A DNA stretch of 12,899 nucleotides from an uncultured Veillonella sp. (GCA_900552715.1 USAV01000055.1:1-12899); one strand, 5' to 3'; numbered from the stretch's first letter, positions 1-7,219 are shown. Numbers and translations are program-made. Notes: a model not told the origin generated them from the letters alone.

Positions 1-37
1 TCGCTCGTCGGCAGCGTCAGATGTGTATAAGAGACAG
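1..37 (+). other. Illumina Nextera adapter remnant (non-genomic)
   Basis: Bases 5-37 match the 33-base Nextera read-1 transposase adapter, including the 19-base mosaic end AGATGTGTATAAGAGACAG at 19-37. The four bases before it (TCGC) fit the last bases of an i5 index and agree with the N501 index as I remember it. This is library sequence left on the contig end. Read in frame from the GTG at 23 it gives MYKRQ, a known artefact at the start of proteins predicted from untrimmed Nextera contigs. Native sequence begins at 38. Confidence 0.97.
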
Positions 38-298
38 CGCCAAGATTCTCTTACAGAATTTGAAAAGGCAGGTCGTGAAGATCTAATTAGTCATGTTAAG
101 GAAGAAATAGCTGTTCTTCAAAAATATATGCCAGCGCAAATGACAGAAGATGAAATTCGCGATGTTGTAAAAAAAGCCATTGCTGAGTGCGGAGATAATG
201 TAAATATGGGTAACGTTATGAAACATGTTATGCCACATACTAAAGGCCGTGCAGATGGTAAATTAGTAAATACCATCGTAAAAGAATTACTAGGTTAA
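38..298 (+). CDS. yqeY: YqeY-like (GatB/YqeY domain) protein, 3' part only
   Basis: This is the C-terminal 86 codons of a small protein of the GatB/YqeY family, whose full members are about 145-150 residues. The family resembles the tail domain of the amidotransferase subunit GatB, which recognises tRNA, but the role of free-standing YqeY is not settled. The visible part has the family pattern: a helix with FEKAGREDL, then EEIAVLQKYMPAQMTEDEI, then a GNVMKHVMPHTKGRADGKLV segment. The N-terminal half is missing because the contig ends here. The GTG at 23 that would open this frame lies in adapter sequence and is not a real start. The gene ends with TAA at 296-298. No terminator lies directly behind it; the first hairpin is 85 bases downstream, in the leader of the next gene. 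Confidence 0.88.
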   Translation, partial: RQDSLTEFEKAGREDLISHVKEEIAVLQKYMPAQMTEDEIRDVVKKAIAECGDNVNMGNVMKHVMPHTKGRADGKLVNTIVKELLG

Positions 299-326
299 TA
301 TTCTGGTAAAATTCTATAGAAATTTG

Positions 327-356
327 TTGACAAGAATTTTCTCACTATGGTAATAT
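327..356 (+). promoter_or_regulatory. Promoter of the glutamine synthetase gene
   Basis: A perfect -35 box TTGACA (327-332) is followed after 18 bases by TAATAT (351-356), which carries a TG extension (TGG at 348-350). Transcription would start near 363. It is the only convincing promoter between yqeY and the next gene, so transcripts from it must cross the terminator-like hairpin at 383-439. Confidence 0.75.
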
Positions 357-382
357 GTACTCAAGAAAATAATTAGTCAATG

Positions 383-439
383 AAGACTCCACTGGATAGG
401 TATGCAGTTTGTATATCTATATTGTTGGAGTCTTTTTTT
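383..439 (+). terminator. Terminator-like hairpin in glutamine synthetase leader (candidate attenuator)
   Basis: A perfect 9-bp stem (AAGACTCCA at 383-391 with TGGAGTCTT at 426-434) closes a 34-base loop and runs into a T tract ending at 439. Inside the loop, ACTG (391-394, sharing one base with the outer stem) can pair with CAGT (405-408), a possible competing fold. The hairpin lies after the promoter (327-356) and just before the ribosome binding site (447-452). It would therefore terminate leader transcripts unless relieved. It could also stop read-through from yqeY. I did not recognise a known riboswitch, T-box or ANTAR-type paired hairpin in it. Confidence 0.65.
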
Positions 440-459
440 ATAGTTTAGGAGGCACAAAT

Positions 460-2361
460 ATGGCTACAAAAGAATTATTGTATTACATTCCTGCAGGTCA
501 ATATGGTAAAGAAGGTGTTTTATCTCTATTAGAACAACATCCAGAAATTAAATTCGTATCTTTAGTAGGTATCGACTTAGCTGGTAATGATACAGATGAA
601 AAAATCCCAATGGCTGCATTCTTTGATGATTATGAAGCATTCTTTGAAGGCCGTGCTGTTCAAACTGATGGTTCCTCTGTAGTATTGACAAATATCGCTA
701 CATTGAACAATGCTCGTGTTGATATGTGGGGCGACCCAAGTGTAAACTGGTTTGTTGATTACAACTACGAAAACATTGATGAAGCAACAGGTTTGCCAAC
801 TGGTACACTTCGTATTCCTGCATTCTTGATGCATAACTATCGTTATGTTGATTCTCGTTCTATCTTAAAAAATAGCTGTGACTATGTTCGTGCAGAATTA
901 TTATCTTTGATTAAAGAACATGGTTTACCTGGTATGCCTCATGTGAAATCTGATGATGTTGTAGATATTATCTTCACATCTGCTACTGAATTGGAATTCT
1001 GGGTAAAAACTCCATCTAGAACAGTTACTAAAAAAGAATTATCTGTATCTCAAAAATTACAAGAACAATACTGGCAACGTACTCATGGTACAGTTCGTAC
1101 TGCATTAGAACAAGCGGTAGAACGTCTTGATCAATATGGTATGGAAGCAGAAATGGGCCATAAAGAAGTAGGTGGCGTTAAAGCTAAACTTGATGAAGAT
1201 GGTCATGAAGCAGTAGTATTAGAACAATTGGAAATCGACTGGAAATTCTCTGGTAACCCATTACAAACAGCAGATAACGAATTACAAGCTCGTATTATCG
1301 TTCGTGAAGTATTCCGTGAAAACGGTCTTGATGTAACATTCAATGCGAAACCTATTATTGGTGTAGCTGGTTCTGGCGAACATACACACTTTGGTGTTAT
1401 GGCTAAATTGAAATCTGGTAAACTTGTTAACTTGTTCAGCCCAGAAGATATGCGTAAAGAATCTGCTAGCTCCTTAGGTATTGGTGCAATCATGGGTCTA
1501 TTGAAACACTACGAAGCAATCAATCCATTCATTAGCTCCACAACAGACTCCTTAAATCGTTTGAAACCTGGTTTCGAAGCACCAGTATGTATCGTTACAT
1601 CCTTAGGTACTGATCCTTCTGAACCTAGCCGTAACCGTACCATCCTTTGTGGTTTGATTCGCGATATCGATAATCCTATGGCTACACGCTATGAATTGCG
1701 TTCTCCAAACCCTTACACAAACACATATACTGCATTAGCATTGATCTTCATCTCTGCATTTGATGGTATGAAATATGCTATTACATCTGGTAAAACACAA
1801 GCTCAATTGGAAGCAGAACTTTCTAAAGAAGTTGGTGAACCAGCTGAATACCTTGCTACAAATCGTGCATACCGTACAGAAAAAGATGTATTCGATGATT
1901 TCACTCAAGAAGAACGTAATCAAATGTTTGGTATTGCACCAGCTACTGTATGGGAAAATATTAAAGGTTACCAAAACAACCCTGAATTAGTTGAAACATT
2001 GGCTCAAGGTAATGCATTTGCTAAAGACTTGATGGATTCCTTCATTGCATCTATTTTGAAACGTTGGAAACTTGTATTGGCTCACCGTTTGATTCCTAAT
2101 AATCTTGATACTGTTCGTAAAATGGTAGCTATTCATACTGATAGCCGTAATAGTGTAGATGATAAACGTTTTGCAGAAGTTAACGATTTACGTTTCTATC
2201 TTGCTAAAGATAGTGATGATCGCAAATCCTTGTTCACTCGATTAATCGATGCACTTAATGACGGTGAATATGACTTAGCATCTCAATTACAAATTGAAAT
2301 GAACGATAAAATGGAAGAATTAGAAGCTAAATATGCTAACTATGCAAAAAACATCTTCTAA
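460..2361 (+). CDS. glnA: Glutamine synthetase, large form (633 residues)
   Basis: Makes glutamine from glutamate, ammonium and ATP in the cytoplasm. The glutamine synthetase catalytic pattern is visible in order: DGSS (70-73), ELEF (177-180, metal-binding glutamates), EQLEI (255-259), TADNE (270-274), the TFNAKPI stretch (293-299), GSGEHTHFG (304-312), RLKPG (367-371) and YELRSPNPYTNTY (411-423). The last two match the nucleotide-binding and RxExRxPxP signatures of type I enzymes. At 633 residues it is longer than ordinary type I enzymes (about 440-475) and shorter than classical type III enzymes (about 700-730); the extra length is mostly a helical tail after about residue 440. It resembles the large clostridial form, so glnA is used loosely. 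I saw no adenylylation-site motif. ATG 460 is chosen for its AGGAGG at 447-452; an in-frame GTG at 409 lies inside the leader hairpin and has no ribosome binding site. Likely monocistronic, with its own promoter, leader hairpin and terminator. Confidence 0.9.
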   Translation: MATKELLYYIPAGQYGKEGVLSLLEQHPEIKFVSLVGIDLAGNDTDEKIPMAAFFDDYEAFFEGRAVQTDGSSVVLTNIATLNNARVDMWGDPSVNWFVDYNYENIDEATGLPTGTLRIPAFLMHNYRYVDSRSILKNSCDYVRAELLSLIKEHGLPGMPHVKSDDVVDIIFTSATELEFWVKTPSRTVTKKELSVSQKLQEQYWQRTHGTVRTALEQAVERLDQYGMEAEMGHKEVGGVKAKLDEDGHEAVVLEQLEIDWKFSGNPLQTADNELQARIIVREVFRENGLDVTFNAKPIIGVAGSGEHTHFGVMAKLKSGKLVNLFSPEDMRKESASSLGIGAIMGLLKHYEAINPFISSTTDSLNRLKPGFEAPVCIVTSLGTDPSEPSRNRTILCGLIRDIDNPMATRYELRSPNPYTNTYTALALIFISAFDGMKYAITSGKTQAQLEAELSKEVGEPAEYLATNRAYRTEKDVFDDFTQEERNQMFGIAPATVWENIKGYQNNPELVETLAQGNAFAKDLMDSFIASILKRWKLVLAHRLIPNNLDTVRKMVAIHTDSRNSVDDKRFAEVNDLRFYLAKDSDDRKSLFTRLIDALNDGEYDLASQLQIEMNDKMEELEAKYANYAKNIF

Positions 2362-2383
2362 TATCGGTTGATTCTATTACTCA

Positions 2384-2415
2384 AAAAGGGCTCCTACATT
2401 TGTAGGAGCCCTTTT
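2384..2415. terminator. Bidirectional terminator between glnA and psiE
   Basis: A GC-rich stem of about 14 bp (AAAAGGGCTCCTAC paired with GTAGGAGCCCTTTT) has a four-base loop ATTT at 2398-2401. An A tract begins the left arm and a T tract ends the right arm, so it can work in both directions. It lies 22 bases after the glutamine synthetase stop and 38 bases beyond the stop of the convergent psiE-like gene, and can serve both. Confidence 0.93.
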
Positions 2416-2453
2416 ATTCATATTAACTTTTTATAATTTAGCCGTTAAAGCTA

Positions 2454-2849
2454 TTACTCGTTATGTCCTATAAACTTTTCTACTAGTACTAAGCTACATA
2501 CAAGTACAAAAATTGCAACAGACCAGATTAAATTATCATATGACGATTCATGATCGATGATTAGCAGTCTAACAATTGCAGTTATGCCAATATATAAAAA
2601 GAAATTAAGCGGGAAGTGGAAGTTATTTTTAAAGTATTTTACGATGAGAGCAATAAACTCAAAGTATAAGAAGAAGGTAATTAATTCTTCAATTAATAAA
2701 TAGTAAGTGCTATAACCTTGGATATTTGCCCACGTAATAAATCCTAGGCTAATTAAGGTATTAATGAGGGCAATACAAAGAGCAATGCCTACACCTACAA
2801 GGGCTATATTTTTTATAGTTAATAATAATTTAGAAATACGTATCCACAT
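2454..2849 (-). CDS. psiE: PsiE-family membrane protein
   Basis: A 131-residue integral membrane protein with about four hydrophobic segments (roughly residues 15-37, 49-73, 80-98 and 106-126). The central stretch FEFIALIVKYF (63-73), then HFPLNFFLYIGITAIVRLLIIDH (78-100), is the conserved core of the PsiE family, named after a phosphate-starvation-inducible E. coli gene whose biochemical role is unknown. Length matches the family (about 135). ATG at 2847-2849 is supported by AGGTG at 2858-2862 with 8-base spacing. It lies downstream of tpx on the same strand, but a strong terminator separates them and a TG-extended -10 follows that terminator, so it is probably transcribed alone. I see no Pho-box-like repeat in the short upstream region, so phosphate control is not supported by this sequence. 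Confidence 0.82.
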   Translation of the reverse strand: MWIRISKLLLTIKNIALVGVGIALCIALINTLISLGFITWANIQGYSTYYLLIEELITFFLYFEFIALIVKYFKNNFHFPLNFFLYIGITAIVRLLIIDHESSYDNLIWSVAIFVLVCSLVLVEKFIGHNE

Positions 2850-2879
2850 ATATAATTCACCTACAATAAATATCTAAAT

Positions 2880-2888
2880 ACTATACCA
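2880..2888 (-). promoter_or_regulatory. Extended -10 promoter of the psiE-like gene
   Basis: On the minus strand TGGTATAGT gives a TATAGT -10 box with TG extension, about 30 bases before the start codon. No good -35 box is present; its place is taken by the stem of the tpx terminator (2893-2921). This fits an extended -10 promoter working without a strong -35. Confidence 0.55.
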
Positions 2889-2892
2889 CATA

Positions 2893-2921
2893 AAAAAGAC
2901 CGTACACCGTACGGTCTTTTT
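2893..2921 (-). terminator. Terminator behind tpx
   Basis: A perfect 13-bp inverted repeat (AAAAAGACCGTAC at 2893-2905, GTACGGTCTTTTT at 2909-2921) has a 3-base loop. Read on the minus strand the stem ends in a U tract. It lies 39 bases after the tpx stop and before the psiE-like start. The repeat is symmetric and could work in both directions. Confidence 0.92.
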
Positions 2922-2960
2922 ACGATTACACCACAGTATAATCAAGAGAATATCAAAGGA

Positions 2961-3476
2961 TTAGATATCAGCTTTAATTGCTTCTAATGCAGCATCGAAG
3001 TTAACTGCTTGAGTTACTTCAGGAACGTATTCAACATAAGTTACTTTATTTTCTTTGTTGATTACTACTACGCCACGAGTTAAAAGACGAAGTTCTTCAA
3101 TCAAGAAGCCATAGTTTTCACCGAAGGAAGCGTCTTTGTGGTCAGACAAAGTAATAACTTTATCTACGCCAGCAGCGCCACACCAACGTTTTTGAGCGAA
3201 AGGTAAGTCCATAGAGATAGTCAATACTACAACATCATCAGAAAGTGCTGTAGCATCTTGGTTGAACCAACGAGTTTGAGCGTCACAAACGCCTGTATCA
3301 AGGGAAGGAACAACGGAGATAACTTTTACTTTACCTTCGAAATCTTTTAATGTTTTAGGTTGTAAGTCGTTGCTTAAAACTGTGAAGTCAGGAGCTTGTT
3401 GACCTACTTTAACTTCTGGACCAACCAATGTGATAGGGCCACCTGCAAATGTTACTACGCCAGTACGTTTTTCCAT
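2961..3476 (-). CDS. tpx: Thiol peroxidase Tpx (atypical 2-Cys peroxiredoxin)
   Basis: Reduces hydrogen peroxide and alkyl hydroperoxides using thioredoxin; cytoplasmic, or periplasmic in some Gram-negatives, but no signal peptide is seen here. At 171 residues it has the usual Tpx length (about 165-170). The N-terminal FAGGPITLVGPEVKVGQQAPDF block is typical. The peroxidatic cysteine is C64 in the PSLDTGVCDAQTRWFN motif, with T61 preceding it, and the resolving cysteine is C99 in KRWCGAAG, the spacing expected for the Tpx intramolecular disulfide. R134 in LLTRGVVVI matches the conserved active-site arginine. ATG at 3474-3476 has a perfect AGGAGG (3485-3490) at 8 bases. It is transcribed away from the ABC exporter genes, with a 282-base divergent region between, and ends at its own terminator. 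Suits an anaerobe exposed to oxygen or peroxide-producing neighbours. Confidence 0.96.
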   Translation of the reverse strand: MEKRTGVVTFAGGPITLVGPEVKVGQQAPDFTVLSNDLQPKTLKDFEGKVKVISVVPSLDTGVCDAQTRWFNQDATALSDDVVVLTISMDLPFAQKRWCGAAGVDKVITLSDHKDASFGENYGFLIEELRLLTRGVVVINKENKVTYVEYVPEVTQAVNFDAALEAIKADI

Positions 3477-3539
3477 GTTGTATTCCTCCTAAGAGTTTTA
3501 ATTCTAATGTTCGTAAGGATACGTTTTGTATCTATGCAT

Positions 3540-3568
3540 AGTATAACACTTACATTACCATAAGTAAA
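3540..3568 (-). promoter_or_regulatory. Likely tpx promoter with a small dyad in the spacer
   Basis: On the minus strand TATACT (3540-3545) has a TG extension (TGT before it), and TTTACT (3563-3568) sits 17 bases upstream as a moderate -35. A 5-bp dyad, ACTTA (3548-3552) with TAAGT (3561-3565), lies in the spacer and overlaps the -35. It might be an operator, but it is short and AT-rich and does not match a PerR or Fur box that I recognise. Confidence 0.5.
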
Positions 3569-3669
3569 CTAAAAAATTCGATATAGTGTTTTTAAGGGAA
3601 TAAATAGTATGTTATTGGCTTCATAATCAAGAAAATATCTTAAAACTACATTATATACGTATAGGTGTA

Positions 3670-3710
3670 TTATGATATATGAAAAAAATGTGTATACTAT
3701 AAGGAGTATA
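3670..3710 (+). promoter_or_regulatory. Putative promoter and inverted-repeat operator of the ABC exporter genes
   Basis: TATACT (3693-3698) is a plausible -10, with only a weak -35 (TTATGA, 3670-3675) at 17 bases. The same TATACT is the left half of an inverted repeat whose right half is AGTATA (3705-3710), with six bases between, so a protein bound there would cover the -10. A 10-bp palindrome, TATACGTATA, lies upstream at 3654-3663. No regulator gene adjoins. The region is very AT-rich, so chance is a real alternative. I see nothing else in the 282-base tpx-ABC gap. Confidence 0.4.
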
Positions 3711-3758
3711 TTTAAATAATGATAATCCTGTAATACAGAAATTTAACTGAGAGGTCCT

Positions 3759-5486
3759 ATGAAACCTATAGAGCTATTTATGCAGTTTTTCCGCCGAGAA
3801 GGCTGGGTATATGCCATCGGCTTAACTATGCTAATCGCTATTGATATAGCATTTTTATTTGTTCCACAATTCATTGGTAATGCCATCGATACACTAAGTC
3901 ACAATAAAGAGGGCTTAGTCAATTATATTATTTACTTTATTTTATTATTTATTATTATAACGATTCTAAAAGTTATTTCGCGACGCACCTTACTTGGTTC
4001 CATCCGTCGTATGGAGTACCTTTTTCGTGAAATCTTGTGTAGAAAAGCATTACAAATAAAAACAACATATTATGAGGCAAATGGACCTGGTAAAGTTATG
4101 GCGTTGATGACAAATGATGTTACATCTCTTCGTGTAGCGTTAGGTTTAGGTGTAATGATCGTGGTGGATATTATATTTTATTCCATTGTAGGATCTATTA
4201 TTTTAATACAAAAAATAGATGGTCTATTAGCTTTTAAAATCATGACACCTGTATTCTTCATCATTGTTGCAATATTTGTGTTGGGAAGAAAATTACGTGC
4301 TAAACAGCGTAGTGCTCAAGCTACTTATAGTGATATGACAGAGTTTGGGCAAGAATTATTCCAAGGTATAGATGTAATTAGAGCCTTTAATCGAGAACGT
4401 ATTATTTCTGACTCGTTTGAAAAAATAAATAAATTGAACTATAAGAAAAATATGGAGGTTGCCTTATTAGATTCTGTACTAACACCGTTAACAAGAATTG
4501 CACCGTTTATTTGTATTAGTATCAGTATTTTCATATGTGGTCACCTAGCTGTAAATGGTCAAATGTCCATAGGTGAATTTGTAACTATCAATTCATTCAT
4601 TATGCTAATCGTAGGACCTTTAATTGGCTTTGGTGGACTCATTTCGATTGTACAAAAAGGCTTGGCATCGTTAGATCGTATTACCGATTTCTTACGACTA
4701 CCAATAGAGTCAATTGATGACTCAACTGAAGTATTACCACTTGAGGATATTAATATACGATATTTAGATTTTAATTATGAAAATTCTAAAGGTCATGCAT
4801 TGTCTCAAGTATCTACAACTATTCGTAAAGGCTCTTTTATAGGCATTGTTGGTAAACCTGGATCTGGTAAAAGTACTCTCTTTAAATTACTCATTGGTTT
4901 GCAACAAAGCCCCGCTAAATCTATTTATTTTGGGAACCAAGATATTTCAGATATACCTTTATCTAAGCTTCGAAATTCAATAGCTTATGTACCAACTCAA
5001 TCTTATTTATTGAGTACTACTATTGAAGATAATATTAAATTTGGTAAAGAATTACCTATGCATGAATCCGTAGAGGTGGCTGCAAAAAAAGCCGACCTAT
5101 ATAGAGATTTAGGTAATCTATTAGATAATGACTTACATACTCTTGCAGAAGAAGGACATGATTTATCTGGTGGTCAAAAGCAACGTATTAATATGGCTAG
5201 AGGTTTTTATAAAAATGCACCATATTTATTATTAGATGATTGTTTCTCAGCTTTAGATGCCGTAACAGTAAATACTATTTTAGAGACATTACATACAGTA
5301 AATTCACAAACTATATTATGTATTTCGCAACGATTAGAGGTTATTGAAAAAGCTGATAAAATTATTGTCTTTGATGAAGGTCATATAGTTGAAGAGGGGA
5401 CACATGAGGAATTATTAAATCTCAATGGTTTATATAAAACACTCTATGAAGCACAGAAAGGAGAGGCTCAAAATGAAAACGCATAA
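3759..5486 (+). CDS. ABC exporter subunit with degenerate ATP site (heterodimer partner 1)
   Basis: A fused transporter half of 575 residues: a type I exporter membrane domain with about six helices (residues 15-300), then a nucleotide-binding domain (about 330-575). Walker A is GKPGSGKS (365-372) and the signature LSGGQ (469-473) is canonical. Walker B is LLLDD with aspartate at 494, where a catalytic glutamate is usual. The switch histidine is replaced by Q524 (ISQR). The Q-loop reads VPTQ (411-414), so the usual glutamine position holds threonine. These changes mark the non-catalytic side of heterodimeric exporters such as TM287/288 or BmrC/BmrD. ATG 3759 has GAGAGG at 3749-3754 with a short 4-base gap. 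Its last 14 bases overlap the next gene, whose product has the complementary motifs. Substrate is unknown; drugs, peptides or lipids are all possible for this family. Confidence 0.92.
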   Translation: MKPIELFMQFFRREGWVYAIGLTMLIAIDIAFLFVPQFIGNAIDTLSHNKEGLVNYIIYFILLFIIITILKVISRRTLLGSIRRMEYLFREILCRKALQIKTTYYEANGPGKVMALMTNDVTSLRVALGLGVMIVVDIIFYSIVGSIILIQKIDGLLAFKIMTPVFFIIVAIFVLGRKLRAKQRSAQATYSDMTEFGQELFQGIDVIRAFNRERIISDSFEKINKLNYKKNMEVALLDSVLTPLTRIAPFICISISIFICGHLAVNGQMSIGEFVTINSFIMLIVGPLIGFGGLISIVQKGLASLDRITDFLRLPIESIDDSTEVLPLEDINIRYLDFNYENSKGHALSQVSTTIRKGSFIGIVGKPGSGKSTLFKLLIGLQQSPAKSIYFGNQDISDIPLSKLRNSIAYVPTQSYLLSTTIEDNIKFGKELPMHESVEVAAKKADLYRDLGNLLDNDLHTLAEEGHDLSGGQKQRINMARGFYKNAPYLLLDDCFSALDAVTVNTILETLHTVNSQTILCISQRLEVIEKADKIIVFDEGHIVEEGTHEELLNLNGLYKTLYEAQKGEAQNENA

Positions 5487-7218
5487 AGAAAGAAACGATT
5501 GGGCTTTATTCTCCTATATAACTGCATATATTAAACCCTATTTAGGAATCTTATTAGTAGCAACAATTGCACTTGCGGGAAATCTTGTACTACTATTATT
5601 TAGACCATATCTTACAAAACAAGTCATCGATCTTGGTTTTGCTACAAATGATATTCATGTCATTGAATATTATGCTATTTTATATGGTCTCACTATCATT
5701 GGCAGTGTGTGCTTTATTTTCATAGAAAATTACTTTTTAAAAAGTTTTGGCCAAAAGATTATCTACAATATTCGCCATATTGTGTTCCAAAAAATTCTAC
5801 ATAAATCACATGATGAATTCTATAAATTGCCTATTGGTAATTGGGTAACACGCATTACAAATGATGTAGAATCACTGCGCACCTTATATACAGACGTATT
5901 ATTGAATTTAGCTAGTAGTGGATTAATGATTACCGGTATATTAGCCTTTATGTATGCTATTAATATACCATTAGCCATTATTATGACAATTTTAGTGCCT
6001 ATTATGGGTGGCATTATTTGGGTATATCAAAAGTTCTCTAGAAAGGCTTTTCGTCAAGTAAGACGATCCGTAGCAGCGTCAAATGCGAGTATTAAGGAAC
6101 TACTTAATTATATTGTTATTGTAAAGTCCTATGGTGGAGAAAAGGCTATAGAAGATAAATATGAAACTGTTAATAAAGGTTTTTTAGAAGCCGGTCTTTT
6201 TGAAGTAACAACATTTTCTATTTTTAGACCTCTCGTTGATGGATTATTTTTTGTAGCATTAATTGTTATATTTACCACTACCAATTTAATTGATTCTATA
6301 GCTGATGCAGGTACTGTTTTTGCTTTCATTCAATATATGGATCGATTCTTTCAACCATTAAAGGACATTGCAGACAAATATAATTCCCTGCAAAGTTCAT
6401 TAGCTGGTGCAGAACGGTTAGTTCCATTATTAGAGGAAAAAGAGCGAAATATGGTAGATGAAGTTCCAAAGGAACTGATTCCAGTAGAATCAATTGAATT
6501 TGATCATGTTTGGTTTTCCTATGAGAATAACGATGTCTATGCATTACAAGATTTCACCTTACATATTAAAGCTGGTGATTTTACTGGTATTGTAGGACCA
6601 TCCGGTAGTGGTAAGTCCACATTATTGTCCTTACTAATGGGTATCTATAAACCTACAAAGGGTGCCATCTATATAAATGGTATTGATATTGCTAAATATG
6701 ACAGCTCTGTACTTCGTCACTTAATGGGGTATGTATTCCAACAAGCTTACTTATTTAAAGGTTCTATTAAAGATAATCTTACACTTTTTGATAACTCTAT
6801 ATCTCATGATGAAATGGTAAAAGCTGCAAAACAAGTAAATTTAGATTCTATGATTGAACAATTACCTGAAGGCTATAATACACCTGTTGGGTACTTAGGT
6901 TCTTTATTATCAGATGGACAAAAGCAATTACTAGCCTTTGGTCGTACATTAATAAGAAATATACCTATTTTATTATTAGATGAAGCAACTGCTAATATTG
7001 ATAGTCATACGGAAAAACAAATACAAGCAAGTATCGAACGTATTCGGGGTAGTAAGACGATTGTAAGTATCGCTCATCGGTTATCGACGGTACAAGAAGC
7101 AAATAAAATTGTTTATATTGAATATGGTAAAATAATAGAACAAGGTTCTTTTAAAGAATTAATAGACCTAAAGGGGGCCTTTTATAATTTATGGATTCGT
7201 CAAAAAAGCGGGAGTTAG
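5473..7218 (+). CDS. ABC exporter subunit with catalytic ATP-site residues (heterodimer partner 2)
   Basis: The partner half-transporter, 581 residues: membrane domain with about six helices (residues 20-310), then a nucleotide-binding domain (about 340-581). Walker A is GPSGSGKS (375-382), the Q-loop is VFQQ (Q423), Walker B is LLLDE with catalytic E504, and the switch histidine is H535 (IAHRL). Its signature is LSDGQ (479-483) instead of LSGGQ. Each ATP site uses Walker motifs from one subunit and the signature from the other. Hence E504 and H535 pair with the intact LSGGQ of partner 1, while the weakened LSDGQ faces the degenerate Walker B of partner 1. The membrane-domain coupling region EKAIEDKYETVNK is typical of exporters. 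ATG 5473 is chosen for AAAGGAG at 5457-5463, which lies inside partner 1. The 14-base overlap implies translational coupling and equal production. The next gene starts one base after the stop. Confidence 0.93.
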   Translation: MKTHKERNDWALFSYITAYIKPYLGILLVATIALAGNLVLLLFRPYLTKQVIDLGFATNDIHVIEYYAILYGLTIIGSVCFIFIENYFLKSFGQKIIYNIRHIVFQKILHKSHDEFYKLPIGNWVTRITNDVESLRTLYTDVLLNLASSGLMITGILAFMYAINIPLAIIMTILVPIMGGIIWVYQKFSRKAFRQVRRSVAASNASIKELLNYIVIVKSYGGEKAIEDKYETVNKGFLEAGLFEVTTFSIFRPLVDGLFFVALIVIFTTTNLIDSIADAGTVFAFIQYMDRFFQPLKDIADKYNSLQSSLAGAERLVPLLEEKERNMVDEVPKELIPVESIEFDHVWFSYENNDVYALQDFTLHIKAGDFTGIVGPSGSGKSTLLSLLMGIYKPTKGAIYINGIDIAKYDSSVLRHLMGYVFQQAYLFKGSIKDNLTLFDNSISHDEMVKAAKQVNLDSMIEQLPEGYNTPVGYLGSLLSDGQKQLLAFGRTLIRNIPILLLDEATANIDSHTEKQIQASIERIRGSKTIVSIAHRLSTVQEANKIVYIEYGKIIEQGSFKELIDLKGAFYNLWIRQKSGS

Positions 7219-7219
7219 C

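Noticed and set aside
23..37. GTG start for the first gene, giving a protein beginning MYKRQ
   Set aside because: These bases are Nextera adapter. The reading frame is open only by chance and the true N-terminus is off the contig.
380..448. A 22-codon leader-peptide reading frame through the glutamine synthetase leader hairpin (MKTPLDRYAV...)
   Set aside because: It spans the attenuator in a suggestive way but has no ribosome binding site and no glutamine codons, so translation-coupled attenuation is not supported.
409..459. N-terminal extension of glutamine synthetase from GTG 409
   Set aside because: It lies inside the hairpin, has no ribosome binding site and adds residues unlike the family. 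ATG 460 has a perfect AGGAGG.
577..1974. Several minus-strand reading frames of 79-96 codons inside the glutamine synthetase gene (577-834, 1203-1493, 1735-1974)
   Set aside because: No family resemblance and no ribosome binding sites. They are shadows of a well-conserved gene.
3719..3733. A four-codon open frame after AAGGAG in the ABC leader
   Set aside because: Too short to judge, spacing from the possible ribosome binding site is long, and such frames are common by chance in AT-rich DNA.
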